Shown in pieces: positions 24,838 to 44,829 of a stretch of DNA of 64,000 nucleotides (the stretch's first letter is position 1; every line of letters begins with the position of its first letter). The stretch is from Akanthomyces muscarius (Eukaryota; Ascomycota; Sordariomycetes; Hypocreales; Cordycipitaceae): NCBI RefSeq assembly GCF_028009165.1, contig NC_079242.1:1302001-1366000 (forward strand), in the 5' to 3' direction. The translations under genes were made by a program, and so were the position numbers. A model generated the notes under the pieces. That model searched no databases. It was given only the letters and a program-made list of their open reading frames with translations, and was not told the origin of the DNA.

Positions 24838-26426
24838 CTAGTCATCACCTCCACCAGCAGCAATCAGTTCCCCGTCTCCTTCCGCAATTCTCGCCAGGCC
24901 TCTCGCTTCATGGTAAGGAAAATGATTCGTGTGTATGTCTAGTTTCATGGTGAGCTTCATGATGGTCGAATATTCATGCTCAAATTGGCCGCAATGGCCC
25001 AGGTTCTGGAGATAATTCAACAGAGTAGCAGCTGCGCGCTGCGCATCTTCTGGGCTTGGCGTAGTCGGTGAAACCCTGACACCTGTATTCAGTTTCTTCC
25101 CACAAAGGCGCATGCTGGGAATGGAGGCCATGGTATCGGCAACAGGAGACTCTTGCTTGCACGCGGGCGGAGCATTGCGGGGCGTCACCAAGGTAGAGTC
25201 GGTGGCTTCGCTATGCATTTGGCTGGCATATTCCACTTCCATCGAATGAAAGGAGCCGTTCCGCTTCTGTTCAGCTTCAAACTCTGGGTCCAAGGGGAAT
25301 CCCGAAGAATGTCCATCAGGCGAATAGCCAAACGGCCCAACGGGGCTAATGAGTTCCGAGGAAAATGACGTCGCGTTGTTCGTCAGTGAGGTTTCTGACT
25401 GAGATGCAAACTGGCGATATGTGAAGTCGTGCTTTCCACGGGACTGTAGATCATCGTCGCTAGGGCTCACAGACAATGGCGAAGTCTGTGCCGATGGCGA
25501 CGTCGGCGAGATATCCGGGAACCTGGCAGAGAATGATAATTTCTCAGGAATGCTTGGCTCAGAAGCACGTCTCAGAGCCCCTCCTGTAGTATCGATCGAA
25601 TATCTAAGCTTGAACTTGTTCAGCCAAGACGGTGTCAATTTGGCGAGGATCGCCTGGTGGTTGGGGCTGCCGCGAGCGTATTGGCGCGCTCTATCCATGA
25701 TCTCGGTGTCGCTCATCGGAAGTCCGTGCTCTCTTTGTTTCCGAATATAGTTCCCGAGCGTGCGTTCAAAATCAGGGTTCTTCCCGTTTGTACGTTTGCC
25801 GTTGGAATCTTTTTCGACTTCGCCTTTGAGATACATCTCCTTGTTGCGCAAAACCTTGGACACAGTGCTTAAATACCGCAGGTTAGCTATTGAACAGAGA
25901 CTGATTTCGCGTTGGTTTCATACCTTCTTTCCACCCTAAATATCTCTCCAATGTCCGCCTGCCTCATTTTCGGATTACTCTCATGATAGAGACACATGTC
26001 CCTCTTTTGTTCAAAAGTCAAAGTCTTCCTCGTTTTTTCAGGAGGCTTTGCGCCACACATAGCAGCCATCGGCGCTGGAGCTAGTGTATGAGACGAAACA
26101 GAGTAGCCAGTTGAAGGTGCATGCGCGGCCAGCTCACTGGGCCATGTTGCAGTTGTGGTTAACATAGGCAGGTGTTGATGCGTCATATGTCCTGCGTGCG
26201 TAATCTGTTGGTGAGATAATGGTGTGTGCATGCCTGAAAGTGGCTCTATGGGCATTCCATGCGGTATGTAATGCTGAAAATGCGCATACTCGTTCAAGGG
26301 ACTATTTCCGTAAGGGCTTTGGCTGTAAGGGCTTGTGCTATGCCACGGCCCTTGTGTATAATGGTTGGGAGTGATCATGGCATCGTTGCCGGATGGTTCG
26401 TCCGTCTGGCTAGTCTCGGACTTCAT
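24838..26426 (-). CDS. CENP-B-type HTH DNA-binding protein
   Basis: Two exons, 26426-25924 and 25867-24838, encoding 510 residues. After an H/P/S/T-rich N-terminus (1-~125) comes a psq/CENP-B N-type helix-turn-helix (RKTLTFEQKRDMCLYHESNP, then KMRQADIGEIFRVERSTVSK), split by the intron. It is followed by a second CENPB-type HTH (DFERTLGNYIRKQREHGLPM, then SDTEIMDRARQYA and LTPSWLNKFKLRY). Both halves are the DNA-binding pair of pogo-like transposases and of CENP-B; no DDE catalytic domain follows, only a Ser/Pro-rich, probably regulatory tail. This is best read as a transposase-derived transcription or chromatin factor. Target sites and function are unknown from sequence. The start is the first ATG of MKSETSQTDEP. 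An 8.7-kb gene-free stretch lies upstream. Confidence 0.87.
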
Positions 26427-26470
26427 ATTTATGGCTCTCAAGCTTGTCGAGAGCTGGCAGTTGAAAGCAG

Positions 26471-26561
26471 CTGCCCCCCAATATTGTTAGCATTTTGAGA
26501 GCAGTAGATGGGGACACTCTCCATCAATATGGCCGAAGAGCACTATCAATAGCCTACTTAC
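26471..26561 (-). other. candidate 5' UTR intron of the CENP-B-type gene
   Basis: On the minus strand a GTAAGT donor (26561), an ATGCTAAC branch-like site and a GGGGCAG acceptor (26471) define a 91-nt intron ending 44 bases before the ATG at 26426. The three signals match the coding introns of this window. Transcript data were not available. Confidence 0.5.
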
Positions 26562-35104
<8,543 letters not shown>

Positions 35105-36698
35105 TCATCGCTTGACAATAGTCACTAGAAAGATATTGATCAGCCATGGACTACTTGGAGCCCATCTTCACAGGCCCGCGCTCCGGTGCGCAGAGGCCGG
35201 CGTTGGAACATCGCTCTACTTACCGACATCCTCATCTTCCAGCTCATGGCCGAGCCCAACTCTCTGAGGCTGGTGCTTGACGGACTTGCCGTAGACAATA
35301 GCCGTTTTGAAGACCTCAGTGATACTTCTGTGGATGGCGTTACACTAAATTCACCCCATATGATTAGCAAACCCGCATCCGTTTTTCTTTGCATGATTAT
35401 CTGCTTACAAAGTCTTCCACAGTCGATTTATTGGCCCTCAGCACAACAGGGGCACTGTAATCTGGCTGCTTGCCCTTGGGCTTAGTGTAGACACGCTTGA
35501 GATTCAGCTTCTCCCACATGGACTCCATGAGCTCGTCAATGTTCCAGCCGTGCTCGGAGCTGATGGGGACTGAGTTGGGAATTCGGTACAGCAGATCCAG
35601 CTCTTCGATACTGATGGCGTCGATCTTGTTCAGGCAGTACACGACCGGAATATAACTGAGGACGAGAAATTAGCATCACGATTTGTATATTGTATTTCCA
35701 CGGGTAACGAAGTTACACTTACCTTCTGGAGCGAGCTTCCAGAATATCAATCAGGTCATCAACCGTGGCATCGCAGCGGATGGTAATGTCGGCCGAGTTG
35801 ATTTTGTATTCACTCATGACGGCCTTGATTTCGTCGTGACTAATGTGCGACAGAGGCACTGTGCTCGTAACGTTGAGACCACCCTTGTCCTTCTTCTTGA
35901 AGGTAATGTTTGGCGGCGACTTGTTGATGCGGATGCCGAAACCTTCCAATTCGGCCTCGATAACACGTTTGTCAGTCAGCGGCTTGTTGACGTCCAGAAC
36001 GATGAAGATCAAATGGCAGGTCTTGGCGACGGCAATGACCTGACGACCTCTACCACGACCGTCCTTGGCACCTTCAATAATACCGGGTAAATCGATAATC
36101 TGTAGAGGGGCACCTGCTATATGTTAGCAGCCCGTACTCTCCTACTCAAAGGAGGATGTAAAATACCATTGTACGTGACCTGGCCCGGCACGGAGGTAAG
36201 GGTTGTGAATTCGTATGCGGCAGCCTCAGAGTGCTGACCAGTCAGACGACTCATCAACGTACTCTTTCCGACAGAGGGAAATCCAATGAAGCCAATACTC
36301 GCAACACCAGTTCTGGCGACGTCGAAGCCGGCGCCGCCACCGCCGCCACCTCCCGTGGGGGTAAGCAGCTCGCGCTTGAGCTTGGCCAATTTGGCCTTTA
36401 GTTGACCCAAATGGTAGGAGGTCGCCTTGTTCTTCTGGGTCTTGGCCATCTATGTCGCGGATAAAAAAGGCCTTGTCAGCATCATTCTCCTCGAGTTTGG
36501 TCGTAAGTGGTAGGAATTCGACGATCTGGGGGAAGCGTGCCGACTATGGCGAGTGCTGTCGTCTATTAATTGTGCTGGGTGAGTTTCAAACATACTTCGG
36601 CCTCGACCTCTTTAATCTACATCGCACGCTCGTTAGTAAAGGGATCATTCTGTACCGATGGTCTTGGCAAGCCCTACCTTGTCCACCGTCGTCGACAT
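35105..36698 (-). CDS. RBG1: DRG-family GTPase Rbg1 (DRG1 orthologue)
   Basis: Seven exons: 36698-36678, 36616-36596, 36449-36167, 36113-35723, 35655-35409, 35344-35224, 35124-35105, giving 367 residues, close to yeast Rbg1 (369). Obg/DRG-type translation GTPase that, with a Dfrp/Tma46 partner, binds ribosomes and helps elongation. It opens MSTTVDK-IKEVEAE-MAKTQK across two 7-codon exons. GTPase motifs: G1 GFPSVGKST (~70), G3 [21 protein letters not shown]4 LNKID; the C-terminal TGS domain covers YTKPKG to VTIVKR. The last exon carries only the end of that domain. All junctions restore both phase and the family sequence, so the model is well supported despite three exons of 20-21 nt. Confidence 0.95.
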
Positions 36699-37602
36699 GA
36701 TGGGCAACTTCTCGCAGCTTGCGGAGGAGTTGAATAAGCAGATCGGCTAGTTTCTTGGCAGTGATAAAGTATTCTCTGAGAGAGAATTCGTAGTTTCGCG
36801 TCCGGTAGGCTCTGCCACGAGAGAACGTGTCGCAATGACGGGTATGATTTTCAAGTCTTCGAGACTGTCGTCCTTCAAGATTCTTTGGTGGGCTTGGTGG
36901 GGTAAATTTTTTTGGTGCGGCGGCCAATGATGTCAGGCGAGGGCCGATTCACTTGCCAGCTTAGTCAGGATTTCTCAGGCATCACTGGTCAGATGCAAGT
37001 CATTTTTGACGGAGGTTTTGTTGTTATTTCGTTGCATTATATACAGATTACTGGTAGTGAAAAACCATCGGACAAGAAGGCCTGTTGTACCTGAAGTTCC
37101 TTCAACCAATCCGACAGTCCGTTTCATCGTACAAAAAAACATCATATAAGCATGGACACATCAGACATCAAATTGACAAAGTAGCAAGCAAGCAAGCACA
37201 TGAATCAAAACGTCAAAATCAAGACAAAATTCTTGCGTAATAAAATTTCAATGGTAAGAAAACTGTTGCCCGGCGTGGGCGGTGCGTTACAACATTAGAG
37301 CTCATATCAGAGCTCCTCTTCGTCAAATATACCAATCACCCCTCTAATCTAGGGGATAACACCCAAAAGGCGTGCCTGTCACGCAACAGCAGTCAGAAAC
37401 CAAGAATCGCCTGTACGCGAAAGCTATGAACAAGAAGATGTGTAAGGAAAGGAGTGAAAGAGGTATAAGGCAGAGAAAGGATAACGCAGTGGTGTCATTA
37501 TGCAGTGTTGTGAGCGGATGCTGAAGAGAAATGCTCCCTTGCGGATTGTGTTTGATGTCAGTGCAAGTCATATGAATGTCCAACAACATCACTTCATAGC
37601 TG
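36699..37602. other. tandem intergenic region upstream of RBG1
   Basis: 904 bases between the RBG1 start and the stop of the Hos4-like gene, both on the minus strand. A short AAGC tract occurs at about 37183-37198. It holds the RBG1 promoter and the Hos4-like 3' UTR; no other feature was seen. Confidence 0.45.
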
Positions 37603-40600
37603 TCAGTGAGAACCGCCATTAACAGCGACACTGGGAGCCTCGATGTGGTTGTGCCCATGACCGTTAGTACCATTGAGGAGCTTAGACTCAATCGCGGAGG
37701 CGTGCACGCCGTTTGGCAACGATGGGCTGGCTTGGCCCCTAACGAGGTGCTCCAGACCTTGCTCGAGGCACAATTTCTCGTATTCTGGGTCGTCTGGGAA
37801 TACTTGAACTAGGCCGCGGCGTGGTACTCGCTTTTCTGGAAACGGTGTGCTGCTGATCAAATGTTTCGTCGGGGTATCTTCACGCACAAAGTTGCCACCG
37901 AGATAGTATTTATGCCGCGGCGCAAAGCCATGGAAACGGTCCACTCCGGGATCTTGCTTCCATTTCTGGGGCGCCTTCCACCCCACAACCTGAGCCTCGC
38001 TCTCGAGAAGCTCACGATACTCGACGGCGAGCATAACGTTGCGAAGATGGGGCATATTGGAGACAGTGTAAAGCAGCTCAGACAACTTGACGAAGAACAT
38101 TTGTGTGGCGGCGAACCGCTCCCATGCAGCTTGCTTCAGTTTTTGCTTGGTCTGAAAGCTCATGGAAGCGGGGTCTTCGCCATTATAGTAATCTGGCAGC
38201 TGTTGGCCAATGTCCCAATATTTTTCGGATAATAACGAGTAGAGCTCCCACTCGGTCCGCCAAAGAGTAATCTTCGCCAGATGGGAGACAGGGGCGCGCT
38301 CCCACGCTGTATAGCGAGACAGATCAAGATCCTTTTCGCCAAGAAGCAAGGCAACGTGTGTGTTGAGTACCCATTGTTCGCGACCTTCAGGGGTGCCGGT
38401 GACTGCGGGTCGAATAGTGTCGTAGCGGACACCAGACATAAAACGAAACTTCTCCGCCACGCTGGATTGTTTTGGATTGGAGCATGTCTGGAGCCAACGC
38501 ATCAAGGGCGGGAGCTTGTCCAACCGAGCGCGTTCCTCTTCTTCGCGCATCTTTCTGGCTTCTGCTTCACGGGCAGCACGTTTGCGTTCGACTTCTTCGC
38601 GGTGACGGCGCTCACGCTCCTTGCGCTCCTCTTCTTCTTCTTGTCTTTTCGCCTCTGCGGCCTCACGTTCCAGCTGCTCGCGATGCAGACGTTCCTCTTC
38701 TTCGCGCTGTTTTCTCTCTTCCTCTTCCTTTTTCTTCTTCTGTTCTTCTTCTCGTAATCGTGTAGCTTCAGCTTCGCGGCGCAGGCGCTCCTCTTCTTTG
38801 GCTTTCTCTTCCTCTTCACGGCGTCGAGCTGCTTCCTCCTCACGGCGTCGAGCTTCTTCCTCCTCGACTCTCTTCTTCTCTTTCTTGGCAGCCTCCTCTT
38901 CCTCTTTCTTCCTGGCTACTTCGGCCTCGTCGATCTTTTCAGCACTCGGTTCCTTGATAGGTGCCTCCGTCATAGCAATGTCAACATCCTCAGACTTGAT
39001 TTTCACTTTGTCAGATGACGCAGAGCGGTTGGAATCCCGCCGTTTCGATTCTTTTGGCTTTTTGTCGTTGACAGAGTCCTCGTCGCTCCTACCCTTGGAG
39101 TTCGTCTTCTTCGTCTTGTCTTCTAGGGCGGAGCGCTTGCTCTTCTTCTCTGGCGCGTCATTTTCCAGGCGCCGACGCTTCACAGAATTTTCAGTTTCAT
39201 CCTTGTCAGCGTCGGCCGAATGATCAGGTGTTGTGCTCTTGCGATGCCTCTTAGATGTCGACTCGTTTTCCCGAGGGGGTTCACGCTTTAGCGCCTTCGT
39301 TCTGTCATGATACTTCTCTGAAAGTTTTTGCTTTTCTGCGGTTTCATCATTGCGGGAGGTTTTCGGACTTGTTGGCTCTTTGCCAGATGAGACTCGACTC
39401 TTCTTGTCTCTCTCGCCGCGAAGTTCACCTTTGGAGACAAGCTTGCGGCGCGGCTTGGCGGATTCGCCATCAGATGACACGGCCGCGGCGTCTGACTCTG
39501 CGCGTTTTGTCTTGGGAGGCTTGGACTGGACGCTCGGTGAAGCTTCACGATCGGAACTTGGCACAACTGGGAGCTTCTCTTCTTTGCGAGGCCGACCAGG
39601 ACCGCGCTTAGGGGTTTCCTCGTCGCCGTGGGTCGAGAAGGACTCGGATCGTCTCTTGGTGTCCAGTTTGGAACCAGATTTGCGTTCGCGCTTAGCGTCT
39701 GCGCGTGCTTCGTCTCTCTTAGTACGCTTCTCCTCGCGTTCGCGCTCCTTTCGACCTGGAGATTTCGTGGAAGCGCCGTCTTTGTGCGCGCGCTTATATT
39801 CGTCGTATGCAGCCCGTAATATGTTCTCCTCTTCCTTCCAATTTGGGCCCTGGCGATGATACGCAATTTCGTAGTAGGTTTCGCCCTTGAACCTTCTTGT
39901 CGGATCGAAGCCCTGTTGCTCCAGTAATAACTGAACCACCTTGAGGTTTTCCTGGCCAATTGCCGCTAGTATAGGGGTTGCGAATCCAGCTGGAAGACTC
40001 GCCACAGGGCCGGGGTCGGCGTTAGCACCTCCCAGGCCTAGTAACAACTGGAGGACAAGATCATGGCCGCCGCGGGCAGCAGCGACCATGGACTCGGGGT
40101 CATCGAGTCCCTCCTTTACTTGCAAGATGCGGGCAACGGTCTCCTCGTCCCCACGACCGGCAGCTTGTCGAAGCGTTTTGTCGTCTAGCGGCATGTAAAG
40201 CAGATCATTTCGAGTTTTTGTGGCTCGTCCTGTTGTGCTGCGTCTCGCGCTTGGTGCAGCCGGTGATCGCCGTGGACTATCCGGCGCATGAGAGTCGCGC
40301 GCATCAAGATCATGGTGAGAGTGGCGTTCTTCCGAGGTTCGCATCCTGTCACCAGCCTTCTTCCTTGCAGAAATCAGCAGTGACCGAATCTCCTCGGCAT
40401 GATCGGTTTCTTCCGTTACTCGGTCGATGGGTTCCTCTCCATTCACGTTGGCTTTTCGGGGGTTGACGCCAGCATCCAACAGGAGCTTCACAACTTCCAA
40501 ATGACCATTGTCCACGGCATCGAGTAATGGTGTGTCTTTGTCATAGTTTACACAATCCATGTTACATCCTGCTTCGATCAAGAGTTTGACAATGTCTTCA

Positions 40601-41793
40601 CAACCGTTAATTGCAGCAATCTGGAGAGGGGTGTTGCCTGCGTAGTCGGCCACGTTCAAGTCTTCCGGTCGCTCCTGTAGACGTTGCTTGACACCATCGT
40701 ATTCACCCCTAGCGCAAGCGCGAGCGAGCAGCGTCTGGCCGTGCGCATCCAAATGCTTCTTGTGGGGTCCAACTTTGGCAGGAGACATGTGAGATTCTGA
40801 ATTGGAGGGGGTGACAAGGCTCCGCAGCTTGGTGCTGCGGGGGTGAGGACTTCCACTGGCGGAGGAATCATCGGAGTGGTACTCCGTAGATTGTAGCGGG
40901 GGTGGCAATCGCTTCTTCTTCTGGCTGAGGCCGTTTGACGTGGGTAGTTGGGTGGAGGTGCTTCGGCGGTGATGTCGGGGAGGGGGCGAGCGTGACTGTG
41001 TTCTCGCATCACGTTGAGATCGTGAAGAGACTCGAGCGTCTCGGGAATTGCGGCCTGCGTCGACGCTGACTGAGGTGGTGCGCTGGCGCCTAGCCTTGCG
41101 CCCATCAGCCTCGTCGTCAGATTCGACTTTGGGAGCCTTGCGTTTTTGTGAGACCAATCTGTCGCCAGATCTAGCCTTGTCTCTGAGGGTTGATTTTGTT
41201 GGCTTGTTGGTGTATTCGTCAGAGTCGGAATCGGAAACAGGAGCTGCGTCGGAACGCGACCGTTGGCGGCGGTGCTGCAAACGTCGGTGTGTTTGAGTTG
41301 GCGAGTTCGGTGCAGAGCTCAGTCCACTAGAGTTGCCGCCATCCTTACTGCGAGAATGGCTGTCTTTCTCGGCCAGCCTCGAGCCTGCAGAGCTAGAGAG
41401 GCGCTTCCTCCTAGGGGCGTCCACCGCACGAGCGCTGATAGCATCAGCGTCGGCCTTGAAGGCCTTGGCGCTGGTTTTCGGTTTGGATGCATCGCCGTCG
41501 CTCTCGCTCTTGTCTTCTTGCCTCACTTTGCGGACTTTCGATGGTGAGTGGCCGTCCTTGCCGGGAAGCACAATGGTCTCAGCGTCGGAGTCGCGGTCAT
41601 CGGCGCCCTCGTCAGCTCGAGAAATCGACGCGGGAGCAACGCTAGATTTCGACTTGGCTTCTGCGAGAGTGTTGCCGGGTTTTGGATCTAGCGAGGATGC
41701 GTTTTTGGGGTCGACCTGGGAGCCCCGGCGCCGCTGAGGGGAAGGAGCCGAGGGCCTCGCTTGGTCGATCTCGGCGGCATTCTGCGCATCCAT
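37603..41793 (-). CDS. Hos4-like ankyrin-repeat nuclear protein (Set3C-type)
   Basis: A single 4.2-kb exon for 1396 residues. Residues 1-345 are disordered, rich in S, R, K and D, with likely nuclear signals. The first ankyrin block (~346-475) starts HLDAHGQTLLARACARGEYD and includes NTPLQIAAINGCEDIVKLLI and TPLLDAVDNGHLEVVKLLLD; a second, weaker block (~534-660) includes LRQAAGRGDEETVARIL. Then come about 280 residues of charged, KR/E-rich linker, a long E/K/R coiled coil (~945-1090) and a conserved globular C-terminus (~1091-1340; LPPLMRWLQTCSNPKQSSVA onwards). Ankyrin arrangement and C-terminus resemble Hos4, a subunit of the Set3 histone deacetylase complex; assignment to that complex is inference. 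The start is the only ATG before a noncoding spacer. Confidence 0.83.
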   Translation of the reverse strand: MDAQNAAEIDQARPSAPSPQRRRGSQVDPKNASSLDPKPGNTLAEAKSKSSVAPASISRADEGADDRDSDAETIVLPGKDGHSPSKVRKVRQEDKSESDGDASKPKTSAKAFKADADAISARAVDAPRRKRLSSSAGSRLAEKDSHSRSKDGGNSSGLSSAPNSPTQTHRRLQHRRQRSRSDAAPVSDSDSDEYTNKPTKSTLRDKARSGDRLVSQKRKAPKVESDDEADGRKARRQRTTSVSVDAGRNSRDARVSSRSQRDARTQSRSPPPRHHRRSTSTQLPTSNGLSQKKKRLPPPLQSTEYHSDDSSASGSPHPRSTKLRSLVTPSNSESHMSPAKVGPHKKHLDAHGQTLLARACARGEYDGVKQRLQERPEDLNVADYAGNTPLQIAAINGCEDIVKLLIEAGCNMDCVNYDKDTPLLDAVDNGHLEVVKLLLDAGVNPRKANVNGEEPIDRVTEETDHAEEIRSLLISARKKAGDRMRTSEERHSHHDLDARDSHAPDSPRRSPAAPSARRSTTGRATKTRNDLLYMPLDDKTLRQAAGRGDEETVARILQVKEGLDDPESMVAAARGGHDLVLQLLLGLGGANADPGPVASLPAGFATPILAAIGQENLKVVQLLLEQQGFDPTRRFKGETYYEIAYHRQGPNWKEEENILRAAYDEYKRAHKDGASTKSPGRKEREREEKRTKRDEARADAKRERKSGSKLDTKRRSESFSTHGDEETPKRGPGRPRKEEKLPVVPSSDREASPSVQSKPPKTKRAESDAAAVSSDGESAKPRRKLVSKGELRGERDKKSRVSSGKEPTSPKTSRNDETAEKQKLSEKYHDRTKALKREPPRENESTSKRHRKSTTPDHSADADKDETENSVKRRRLENDAPEKKSKRSALEDKTKKTNSKGRSDEDSVNDKKPKESKRRDSNRSASSDKVKIKSEDVDIAMTEAPIKEPSAEKIDEAEVARKKEEEEAAKKEKKRVEEEEARRREEEAARRREEEEKAKEEERLRREAEATRLREEEQKKKKEEEERKQREEEERLHREQLEREAAEAKRQEEEEERKERERRHREEVERKRAAREAEARKMREEEERARLDKLPPLMRWLQTCSNPKQSSVAEKFRFMSGVRYDTIRPAVTGTPEGREQWVLNTHVALLLGEKDLDLSRYTAWERAPVSHLAKITLWRTEWELYSLLSEKYWDIGQQLPDYYNGEDPASMSFQTKQKLKQAAWERFAATQMFFVKLSELLYTVSNMPHLRNVMLAVEYRELLESEAQVVGWKAPQKWKQDPGVDRFHGFAPRHKYYLGGNFVREDTPTKHLISSTPFPEKRVPRRGLVQVFPDDPEYEKLCLEQGLEHLVRGQASPSLPNGVHASAIESKLLNGTNGHGHNHIEAPSVAVNGGSH

Positions 41794-43859
41794 GTCATTT
41801 AATTATGTGAGAAACCGAAATGCACCAGCATCATGGGAGTGATAGGGAGGCGTAAGGCGGCGCTGCGATTGGAGTCGCTCTGAAGCCCGGAGTGGCAGAA
41901 ACGAAGTCGAGTAAGGCCGGCCAGCCCCTAAATCACAGAGCCTCGCACTTTCGTAGGCGGTCGGAAGGGCGACGCGGGCCAAGCAATGATGGTATGATTC
42001 AGCGGTGATCAAATCCGCGAATACTGAGTTACCCGGGGTACGGGCGCTTTGGGCGGGCGCGCAAGTGATGTAGAGGCCGGAGTTTGTTGTGGTGATGCGA
42101 AGTGGGCGTTTGCTGGCGGCGCTGGTGGAATTGAAGATTTGGCTCCAGTAGCACAGGCGTCGAGCGAAGTGGCAGGTATCAGCCACCAGCAGGGTGGGTG
42201 TCGTCCAGTGGCGAAGGCAGCGACAAAAGGCGCCTGGACTCTGCGTGTCTGTCCTGGGAGCAGGCACAACAGGTCAAGCCGGGGCGACTTTGGGGCGCGA
42301 AAGATTAGGGCCCACAGTGAGGGATGGCTGATTTGGCATTAGCTCAGGCAAAGAGAGGGCCAAAACAGCGCTGCGCCCAGAAGGGCCTAGAGGTACCTAA
42401 GTTGGCAAGGTACCTAATACAAAAGCCTTTCGAGGTCGCCAAACGCAAACGGGCAAAACGCTGCAAGCCCCCAAATGGCGGCTTGAAGCACCTCACCGAG
42501 CCCGCTGCGCCGACTGAGCAGACTAAGAAATCCTTCTACATCGATAATCACCATTTCTATCACTAAAAGGGCGCCGCGAGGCCCGTGGAGGATGCCAGCA
42601 GCGGCAGGTAGTGGCAGCGCAGCGTCAACAAGTCCATGATCGCTCGTCCGCGATTGGTCGCAAAGGTGGGGCGGACTCCGGCGGGGCAGAGGCACCCCCC
42701 AGCCGCAATCTTTTTCCTCTTGGTTGCTCCAGCGTTTGAGCGTCAATGCGACTTGGAGCATTGCCTTGTTCTCCCAGTCCCTGCCGACCAAATACGAGTC
42801 ATTATCGATCGCTCAGAATAGTCGCCGCAATCTGAGACGCTCTGGCAGGCTGAGAAAAGAGGGCAGCAGTCGCGGGATGGGGTCTCGCTCCCGGGGCGCG
42901 ATGCAGCCGGCAGATCGCTCAGCACATGCTTCCGCACAGTCTGCTTCTTGCCTCTGCTTGCGGGCGGGGACGGGCGGAGAAGGCTGGGCATCTGGCACCT
43001 CGCCGCTCCCAACACGCCAGCACCCGCAAAGTCTACTCTTACAACATCATCACCCGTTTGTGGTCATTTATCAACAGAGGCTAGTTGTCGAATGCGGCAT
43101 CTCATCTGCGCGAGCTAGCCGTCACACTTATCGATGTTCTACTCAGTCCCCACGATTTCGTGTCTCAGTCGTCGAATGCGACCTTGGGCTACTGTTTACC
43201 GACAGCAGCAATGACGTGAACAGTGCCCAGTGGCTTCGTCGGTCACACTTCTATGAGGATGCGACAGCGCTCCTGCGTTTCCCTCCTACGCTCCCCGTCG
43301 ACTTTGTAGCTATCGCCTGACGGTGTCGTAATCAGACCATTCGCCACCTGCCTGCGATCCCGCTGCCGGTTGGTCTCATGGAAGGTCCGCCTGGGAAATA
43401 CTATCCAAAAATGGCTGCTGATGGAACACGCCGACTTGAGTCGCCAACGATGACCGTCTTCCAACAAGATACTGGGATCTGGCTGCATCGCACCGGCCAA
43501 ATGGTCAATCGCTGCTCCAGGGTAGCGACGCGTCTGAGACGGAAGCTCCGTGACATGCCATGTAAACAGCGCGTCGAGGCAAATATCTGCATCTCACCAG
43601 TGTTAGAGCACTGTGCCTGTTTAACCCCATCAGATCGGGACAAGATGACTCCAGAGCGTTGCATTGTGTGATCGCCTCACAACCTCGTAGCCCGCTTCAA
43701 TGCTCCTGCTACTCCACACGTGACAAACCCGTGTACTCTCAACCACCCATTCACTGGGTGCCTTTCTTCCTTAGCACAAATCGCGACAAAGAGACATTTT
43801 GGTGTCGGTCAACTCCCAACCGATTGCAGCCCAGGTATTACACCTGCTTCGATAGCACC
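41794..43859. other. divergent intergenic region
   Basis: About 2.07 kb between the start codons of the Hos4-like gene and ALKBH6. Two AGGTACCT palindromes lie at 42391-42398 and 42408-42415. A plus-strand open frame at 42724-43320 matches no family and has no splice partner; it is not called. No RNA gene was seen. Confidence 0.45.
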
Positions 43860-44769
43860 ATGGTCACACCACCAAGCCATGGCGTGACCCTTCCAGTCAG
43901 TCTCGAAGCAGCGAGAATCGACAGCCTACCTGCGACAGCATACTACATACCCAATTTCATCAGCGTGGAGGAGGAGCAGCTCATATTAGACAAAGTGCGT
44001 TTCCGATTAACCATCAGCTTCGTATTTACCCGTATTGGTCAGCTGTTCTAACGCTGAGAGTCACACAGATCACCTCGGCTCCGAAACCTCGGTGGAAGCA
44101 TCTCACACATCGGCGTCTGCAGACGTGGCCGTCCGACCTCGTGCGTGACAAGCTCCTCGACGCCGTGCTACCGCAGTGGCTCGAATCGCCCGTCGTGCCA
44201 CGCCTCCAATCGATGGCCGTTTCGGCCGGTGACACCGCCCACATCTTCGGTGCCAGCCCGCACAGCAGGCCGAATCATGTCCTCATCAACGAGTATCCGC
44301 CTGGAATCGGCATCATGCCCCACAAGGCAGGTGACACGAACCCGACCGATACTTATACCCCCCATTTTCACATGTCTTTCTAACACAAAGAACCTCTTTA
44401 TAGGATGGCGCAGCCTACTGGCCCGTGGTCTGCACAGTCAGTCTTGGCGCGAGCCTCTGTCTCAACCTGCATCGAAGCAAAGAAGATGGCGCTCTGGACC
44501 CAGACCCCGCGTGGCGCATCCTGCAAGAGCCTCGCAGTCTGCTCATTACGACGGACAAGCTCTACACCGACTATCTCCACGGAATCGCCGACATTGAAGA
44601 GGACGTCGGCCTGTCTGCCGATACAGTCGCCAACTGGTCGTTACTTCGCGAGACCTCTGCCTTTGAAGATGGCCGAAACGTACGCCAGACTCGCACAAGC
44701 CTCACGTACCGAGACGTGCTTCAAGTGTCCAAAGCCGCCAATAAGATTGGCATGTTTTTCAAGCGGTGA
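43860..44769 (+). CDS. ALKBH6: ALKBH6-like Fe(II)/2-oxoglutarate dioxygenase
   Basis: Three exons, 43860-43994, 44069-44326 and 44404-44769, encoding 252 residues (human ALKBH6 is about 240). AlkB-family enzyme; substrate unsettled in the family. The jelly-roll core shows NEYPPGIGIMPHKDGAAYWP with the metal ligands H130 and D132, distal ligand H190 (YLHGI), and the 2-oxoglutarate-binding RxxxxxR pair at R228 and R234 (RTSLTYR). All catalytic residues are present. Intron 2 starts with GC (CACAAG/GCAGGT) rather than GT; only this donor joins MPHK to DGAAYW in phase. Upstream in-frame codons before the ATG at 43860 have no initiator ATG with family support. The 3' end converges with the polyprenol reductase gene 60 bases away. 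Confidence 0.9.
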
Positions 44770-44829
44770 AGGAGGGAATCGTGCCATTTTCGCAATGCGT
44801 AGAGAAGGCGAAAGAAAAGAACGGTCTAC

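Noticed and set aside
42724..43320. 198-codon plus-strand frame upstream of ALKBH6
   Set aside because: No recognised family, mixed composition and no splice link to the next exon; treated as promoter sequence.
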